Under the pieces are notes generated by a model that saw only the letters and a list, made by a program, of their open reading frames with translations, was not told where the DNA came from and did not search any database. Source: Euperipatoides rowelli (taxonomy: Eukaryota > Onychophora > Udeonychophora > Euonychophora > Peripatopsidae). Taken from it: DNA of 21,444 bases. The DNA lies in NCBI GenBank assembly GCA_003024985.2, contig PXIH01S0000600.1. The stretch is one strand, 5' to 3'. Shown here one piece after another: positions 16,913 through 21,444 of this stretch. The first letter of the stretch is position 1. Every line of letters starts with the position of its first letter. Position numbers and translations under genes: made by a program.

Positions 16913-17292
16913 TGGCAATATGTACATTATTATTCAAAGTTTATTTATTAATCCTTAACATTGGTAGAAATTTATATTATTTACTAACGATTAATTACCA
17001 CCTATGACTTTGCTTTGATAGATTAGTTTTTATTTTTATATGTTATAGATATACAATGTATTCATTTTGATTATAGCCATAATTAGAACTAACACTGTTA
17101 TGTGACATTCACAGGATATGCTGACTTAGCGTCGTTTTTTCATCATCTTGTATCCTGTAGCCATTTTCGCTCGTAATGTTAAATGTGGTGTGCACAATAA
17201 AAGTAAATTTAAGTGTAGTAAAAGTGATTATTTTAGTTATATATTAATTGAACATCAGAAGAATATCATTATAAAAGCTATAAGGTCTAACA
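16913..17292 (+). repeat. 5' LTR of copia element A
   Basis: Bounded by TG (TGGCAATATGTACATT) and CA (aaggtctaaca), about 380 bp, and directly followed by the primer-binding site. Its identity as an LTR is shown by a second copy on the other side of the coding region in two pieces: 16913-17045 matches 19758-19896, and 17046-17165 matches 20968-21087 (for example the shared CATCATCTTGTATCCTGTAG). CACAATAAAAG near 17197 can serve as the poly(A) signal. Confidence 0.82.
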
Positions 17293-17310
17293 AAGTTATA
17301 GGCCCAGGCA
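17293..17310 (+). other. Copia primer-binding site
   Basis: AAGTTATAGGCCCAGG follows the LTR. It closely matches the GGTTATGGGCCCAG site of Drosophila copia, which is complementary to an internal part of initiator tRNA-Met, so priming by a cleaved half tRNA is inferred. One transition (G to A) separates the cores. Confidence 0.75.
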
Positions 17311-17376
17311 ATGTCATAATTTAAGGACTTAAATCAACGTTATACACAACCGACAACTAAACGTTACTCGCCAAAA

Positions 17377-18055
17377 ATGGCTAATAGCTCTATAACTACA
17401 CAAAAATTAAATGGAAATAATTTTTACATGTGGAAATTTAAAATAGAACTGATATTACAAAACGATAAACTATGGAGTGCCATTAACCAGGACCTTTCTG
17501 CTCCACTAAACGACGAATGGACCATGATGTCCATGAGGGATCAAGCGGCCAAGGCAACAATTTGCATGTCAATTGAGGATACGTTTCTATTAAATGTCAG
17601 ATCATGTACCAAAGCCAGATACATGGATCACATTATGTAAAATATACAAACATTCTAGCCTATCTAATAAACTACACTTACTGCAGAAACTTTAAAGCAA
17701 TAAATATGAAAATTACGCTAATATGAGAGACTTTATTCAGTCTTGGAAATAGTAGCCCAATTGAGCAACGTGGGTGGAGTTACCAACGACAAGTACATTT
17801 TTGCGGTAATGCTATGCGGACTACTGTCGTAATATAACCACTTAATTACCGCCATAGAATCGAAGGATGAAGATGAACTGACTATAGATTTTGTCAAAAT
17901 AAAATTATTTGACGAGGCAGCCAGAAGAGAGAAAACCATGAAAACTTTCCAGAATCAACAGCAATGCCATCGGTATGTACATTAGACAAAAACAGGATAT
18001 TTACATGCTACGGCTGAAGACAATCAGGACATACCAAACGAGATTCTCCCCGAGA
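17377..18055 (+). pseudogene. Copia A gag, decayed
   Basis: ATG at 17377 opens an 87-codon frame with ITTQKLNGNNFYMWKFKIEL, the N-terminal signature of copia-type Gag, and LWSAINQDLSAP. A frame change near 17633 leads to IYKHSSLSNKLHLLQKL and MRDFIQSW; another continues with AQLSNVGG, then FAVMLCGLLS, stop, YNHLITAIESKDEDELT. A zinc knuckle at about 18006-18050 reads CYG-stop-RQSGHTKRDS: the second Cys codon is TGA and the fourth Cys is Ser. The element is antisense to ZCCHC17. Multiple stops and at least two frame changes make it nonfunctional. Confidence 0.85.
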
Positions 18056-18269
18056 TAACACCTGTTATGAACAGCCACGATGGAGATACCCCAACCAAAC
18101 ATATAATAGACGCAACAAACCCGACAGTAATAACACAATCTACAATTACAGCATGATGACATCCACACCAGAGACTTACGATTCAAAAAGCCAACGAGGC
18201 TTGCCACACCAACGACGAAGAATACCCAACAGAGATGGATCCAAAACCGTGCTACAAAAATCAGGCCAC

Positions 18270-18480
18270 ATCAAACCACTAAATACTCTACTCAGGGGCG
18301 ACAGCACATATGACCTCTAACAAAAACTTTTTTCAAAACAGACAATACTTAAGATCACCAATAGCCATAATGTTAGCAAACGAAAGCACAGTATTTGCCG
18401 AGGGAAAGGGAAGCGGATTGTTAATCCTGAACAATGACATAAGAATTAATGAAGCGGGAACATATAGCACAATGTGCTAT
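18270..18480 (+). pseudogene. Copia A protease, catalytic Asp lost
   Basis: LYSGATAHMTSNKNFF aligns with the copia protease motif D-S-G-A-x-x-H-M-T; here the catalytic Asp is Tyr (codon at 18289-18291). The following FAEGKGSGLLILNN matches the region after the active site in family members. The frame closes at 18495, and the frame for the next domain is shifted. Confidence 0.8.
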
Positions 18481-18860
18481 ATGTTCATACTTTAAAATTT
18501 CAACTAATATCAATAAAGCAATTATGTGGAAGAGGACATAGAGTTCACTTTGAAAATGACAAATGTATTGTAATAAGTCAACAGAAAAACATAGCCACCG
18601 CTCACCTAGATTTAGGTGGAACATTTGTGCTGAGGGAGAATAAAAAAAACCTGAACATACAATAAACTCATGCATCAACACCTGGCACAATAGCTTCAGA
18701 CATAAATCAACCAGTAGTCTTTCAAAGATGAACACTCACAAACTAACTAAAGACTTAACAATAGACCAATGCAATCACCATGATTTCTGTGATGTATGCC
18801 AACTCAGTAAAATGAAACAAAAAACTTTTAAGCCACCAACCGAACATGTACCTAAGCCAT
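18474..18860 (+). pseudogene. Copia A gag-pre-integrase and zinc-finger region
   Basis: LYVHTLKFQLISIKQLC (from about 18475), VHFENDKCIVISQQ, then TWHNSFRHKSTSSLSKM (near 18690), and QCNHHDFCDVCQLSKMKQ (near 18770) follow the copia order: LYVP-type strand, WHxRxGH HH motif (second H kept, Gly changed to Arg), and CxxC motif. The last frame begins at 18728. The C-D-V-C-Q word is shared with copia fragment B, so the two are related families. Confidence 0.8.
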
Positions 18861-19040
18861 TTCATACCATAGTTACCAATGTATATGGACCCATTAAAGT
18901 TGAAAGTATGGGGGGAAATCAATGTATACTGGCCAACACGGACAAAGATTTCATACCATATTTACCGATGTATGTGGACCCATTGAAGTTGAAAGTATGG
19001 GGGGGGGGGAAATCGATATATAGTGGCCATTATGGACAAA
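18860..19040 (+). repeat. Internal tandem duplication in copia A integrase
   Basis: Units 18860-18946 (87 bp) and 18949-19040 (92 bp) both start TTTCATACCATA and both contain ATGGACAAA or CGGACAAAG-type ends. The 5-base length difference is accounted for by a G run of 6 in unit 1 (18910-18915) and 11 in unit 2 (18999-19009). They differ at around a tenth or more of positions. Unit 1 has Asn (AAT, 18878-18880) where unit 2 keeps the first catalytic Asp (GAT, 18967-18969) of the integrase. Confidence 0.85.
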
Positions 19041-19620
19041 TATCTCCAGAATTGTGCATGTGGACATCTTGAAATTCAAATCCCAAGTAACTGAAAAAAT
19101 AAAACTACATACATAAAGGAAGGAACAGATTCGGGTATTAGCCTGTGTACCTGAGCACGGACGGAGGGGGGGGGGAGTTTGTCAACCAAGAATTGGACTG
19201 TTACTTGTCTGATTTAGGAATCATTCATTAGGTAATCGTCCCCTATGCCACCCAGCAGAATGGGAATGCGGAGCACATAAATTCAACCCTTATCAGCACA
19301 AGTCGATGCCTGCTCACACACTAGTCTGCCCATGGAATTATGGGGTGAAGCTGCGAGTATGGCCGCACACATAACCAATCTGACAGTACATTTGTCAATC
19401 AGAAAAACCTCCACGAGATGTGGTACAACACCAAACCAAATGTATCAGAACTCAAGAACTTTAGATGTAAGGCGTATGGATATAAGCCTAGTGCATTAAG
19501 GAAAAAACTTGACAACACATACGTGGAGGTATCTTCAACACAAAAGGTTACAAACTATGGATCCTGGGAACCAATCATGTGATCACAACCTCAAAGATTA
19601 CTTTTGACGGTATAGGAAAA
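18949..19620 (+). pseudogene. Copia A integrase core, decayed
   Basis: FTDVCGPIEVESMG carries the first catalytic Asp. STDGGG (Asp at 19160-19162) carries the second, run into ten Gs (19166-19175), then EFVNQELDCYLSDLGIIH, a TAG for Gln, and VIVPYATQQNGNAEHINSTL with the third acidic residue. Downstream LWDPxN-like and ITTSKITFDG blocks match the end of copia integrase. Several frame changes. Reverse transcriptase and RNase H are missing entirely before the 3' LTR begins at 19758, so the element has lost the second half of pol by internal deletion. Confidence 0.82.
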
Positions 19621-19757
19621 TAGTGACCACACAGATATCTTCCCTTGTGATGACGCTGAAGTACCAATTTGTAATAGGGACACCTGTCTAAGGAGGTCTC
19701 CTAGAGAAAATAAGGGCATCCCCCCCCAGTTAAGCTCACATATTAATGCACATCNAG

Positions 19758-19896
19758 TGTCAATATTATGTACATTACTTACTCAAAGTTTATTTATTAA
19801 TCCTTAACATTGGTAGAAATTTGTTATTATTTACTAATGATAAATTACAACCTAGGACATACTGTAGGTTTTATAGATTAGTTTTTATTTTTATAT
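19758..19896 (+). repeat. 3' LTR of copia A, first piece
   Basis: TGTCAATATT opens a stretch nearly identical to the 5' LTR start, including GTTTATTTATTAATCCTTA and GATTAGTTTTTATTTTTATA. Homology stops at about 19896 and resumes near 20968, because a LINE lies between. An N at 19755 is beside the left edge. Confidence 0.8.
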
Positions 19897-20967
19897 TTAT
19901 TTATTTAAATTACACAGCAAACGGGTAATCTCAATTACAGTACATACTGTGTGCTGACTTTACAGTAGGGAAAAAAAAGAAAGAAAAGTAATTCATTACA
20001 TCAATAGTCAATTATAGAATTAGTATAATAATAGTTAAAATCAATCAAAATAGAACAAAAAAAAATGAGTATATATAAAATACAGCATATCAAAGACGAA
20101 AACAAAGTTCAAAAAACAGAAACAAACTGAGTATATAATTATACATTATAAATTAATTTCAATTTAAGTGTTGTCTGCTCAGTTAAATTAGTCGGATTCA
20201 TTATTGTCTTCCTGAAAAATTATTTGATTGCATCTTTGTCTGTATTCATCAAAAGAGACAAATGGTGTNAGATTGTATTTGTTTAGTAATATCATTGTTC
20301 TGTCTATAGAATTGTGCAAATGATAGTCATTTTTGTAGATGGGTAAGTGGAATAGTCTATAGTTGTATGAATGTATTGTTGGGGCATTTAAGTGTATTTT
20401 ACTTATTAGTAGTTCACAGTCTGTTTTACCATTAGCTAAATTATATAGCAAGTTTAAGTCTATTATTTTTCTTCGTTTACACAAAGTTGATACTCCGAAG
20501 TATAGGCTCATCTCCTTGTAAGACAAATAACTTGGTTGTACTCGTAAAGTATAAGCCATAAATCTTAAAAATCTCCCTTGAATAGCTTCAATGGCATTGG
20601 TTTGTTGAATAGTACACCTAGACCATATAACAGAGTTATATTCTAGAGTTGAGCATATCATTGAATAATAAATTTTAGTCAAAGAATGGTAATTAGTAAA
20701 ATCTCTACCTGTTCTTTTAACCACAACTAAAGCATGAGAAGGTCTGATTATTACATTATTTATTTGTTTTTTAAATGTGAAATCAGCTGAGTATAGAACT
20801 CCTAGATCCTTAAATGTAAACACTCGCTGTAGGGTAGAACCAATGACCATGTAAATAGTAGTCATATAGATTAGGATTTTGCTGTTTGATGTAAGACATA
20901 GTTTTGAATTTATTAAGGTTCAGTTTAAGGCCCCAAAGTTCTGTCCAGATCAAAAACAAGTCTGTTG
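19897..20967 (-). mobile_element. 5'-truncated non-LTR retrotransposon (jockey/CR1-like) inserted in the copia LTR
   Basis: On the minus strand, DLFLIWTELWGLKLNLNKFK (near 20940) is the post-catalytic RT segment. After one frame change come FTFKDLGVLYSADFTFKKQI, FTNYHSLTKIYYSMICSTLE, YNSVIWSR, AIEAIQGRFLRFMAYTL and CKRRKIIDLNLLYNLANG, ending at a stop at 20188-20190. This succession (KDLGV, thumb, LEY.S.VW, IQ..FLR) is characteristic of jockey-type elements of arthropods and relatives. The catalytic FxDD box is missing, so the copy is 5' truncated, as is common for LINEs. The AT-rich 3' region (19897-20187) ends in a TTTATTTATTT tract that may be the tail. An N is at 20269. Confidence 0.8.
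20188..20865 (-). pseudogene. LINE ORF2 C-terminal fragment
   Basis: This is the longest open stretch in the window, 225 codons with one ambiguous codon. It covers the RT thumb and C-terminal domain up to the natural stop. The first few codons (MTTIYMVIGSTLQRV) continue from the upstream segment in another frame, so a single frameshift near 20850 separates them. Only the 3' end of the original ORF2 survives; there is no endonuclease and no catalytic box. Confidence 0.8.
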
Positions 20968-21087
20968 TTCTATAGATATACAATGTATTCATTTTGATTA
21001 TAGCCATAGTTAGAGCTAACACTGTCATGGACATTCGCAGGGCAAGCTGGCCTAGTGTTGCTTTTTCATCATCTTGTATCCTGTAGC
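20968..21087 (+). repeat. 3' LTR of copia A, second piece
   Basis: TATAGATATACAATGTATTC through CATCATCTTGTATCCTGTAG is collinear with 17046-17165 of the 5' LTR. It is again interrupted, at 21088, before the remaining 125 or so bases of the LTR. Confidence 0.8.
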
Positions 21088-21444
21088 CAGCCCTGGATTT
21101 AACTGTCCTTAAGCCCATGGGCCCAAAAATATTTTGCACCCCTAGCGTCTATGTATCGAACTTACCATTTGCGTATTCCTCCTAAAATTGGATGTAGACG
21201 GCCGTTGATTGGTTAACGGTTGGGCTGACGGAAGATATGTCATAATATCAAAATTGATAAAAAAAAGTATATTGCACCTCTTGATTATCGTAGGGTGGAG
21301 GTATAGTGAATTTCACACATCGTTGGAGTTAGGGTTCAGGGTAAAGGTAAAGGTTAGGATCTAAATAATAAAAAATGGCATCTGAGCTAGGGTTCATATA
21401 AATCTTAAATCAAAAAACGGGACATCTCTTCAACGGGGGAGGGG
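21088..21444. mobile_element. Left end of a further DNA transposon (hAT-like), runs off window
   Basis: CAGCCCTGGATTTAACTG starts exactly where LTR homology ends. CAGSSCYGGATTTA-type starts followed by GGGCCC words are seen in some hAT families. The sequence is markedly less AT-rich than its surroundings and continues to the edge, with TTAGGGTTCAGGG near 21328. No right end is present, so the family assignment is provisional. If it is an insertion, cctgtagc (21080-21087) would be the left target-site copy. Confidence 0.45.

Noticed and set aside
16594-16937. Overlapping minus-strand open frames of about 70 codons
   Set aside because: AT-rich, no motif, and they cross the hAT end and LTR start.
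18421-18735. 104-codon minus-strand open frame with hydrophobic look
   Set aside because: Antisense to copia A protease and pre-integrase regions; no independent support.
20810-21139. 109-codon minus-strand open frame taken as one protein
   Set aside because: Only its C-terminal half is LINE reverse transcriptase. The first half is translated copia LTR and the start of the terminal transposon.

Overview
This is AT-rich animal (metazoan) nuclear DNA, roughly 70% A+T by eye. It holds the 3' ends of two conserved single-copy genes that face each other tail to tail, plus a dense load of decayed transposable elements. The gene on the left, + strand, is the end of an ACTL6A/BAF53-type actin-related protein (last two coding exons, 1883-1969 and 2045-2125). 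The gene on the right, - strand, is the 3' part of ZCCHC17 (five coding exons between 14086 and 6168). GT-AG introns, AATAAA signals and homology to chromatin and nucleolar proteins rule out a prokaryote. The BAF53 tail ([10 protein letters not shown]), a copia element with an internal-initiator-tRNA-type primer site and a jockey-like LINE lean towards an arthropod. That placement is tentative. Five isolated N bases indicate a draft assembly.

Layout. 1-1882: intron of the ACTL6A-like gene. 1883-2190: its last exons and poly(A) signal. 2200-6060: intergenic, with a 68-bp-period minisatellite (3501-3858), several small perfect hairpins and two weak coding-like patches. 6067-14086: 3' part of ZCCHC17. 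Its introns carry a 21-bp minisatellite split by a TTAA-flanked inverted-repeat element (6593-7260), a 1.15-kb element with 19-bp perfect terminal inverted repeats (8127-9280), a hAT MITE (9713-10052) and a decayed Ty3/Gypsy element (about 11340-13260). 14087-21444: no further ZCCHC17 exon was found. This stretch is a transposon graveyard: a second hAT MITE (14288-14611), SINE-like pieces, a minus-strand copia fragment (about 15430-16330), and a nested stack in which a hAT end (16837) is interrupted by a plus-strand copia element. The right LTR of that copia is itself interrupted by a 5'-truncated LINE and then by another DNA-transposon end at 21088.

How it fits together. The two host genes have related nuclear themes: a BAF/INO80/NuA4 chromatin-remodelling subunit, and a nucleolar/ribosome-associated S1 plus CCHC protein. 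The sequence gives no evidence that they work together. Every transposon-derived coding region seen has stops, frameshifts, lost catalytic residues or truncation, so none looks autonomous. The most informative structures are the nested insertions, which give a relative order of events; the two minisatellites with exact periods; and a marked excess of the heptamer TACTGTA/TACAGTA across the whole window. I did not find a convincing new biochemical system.
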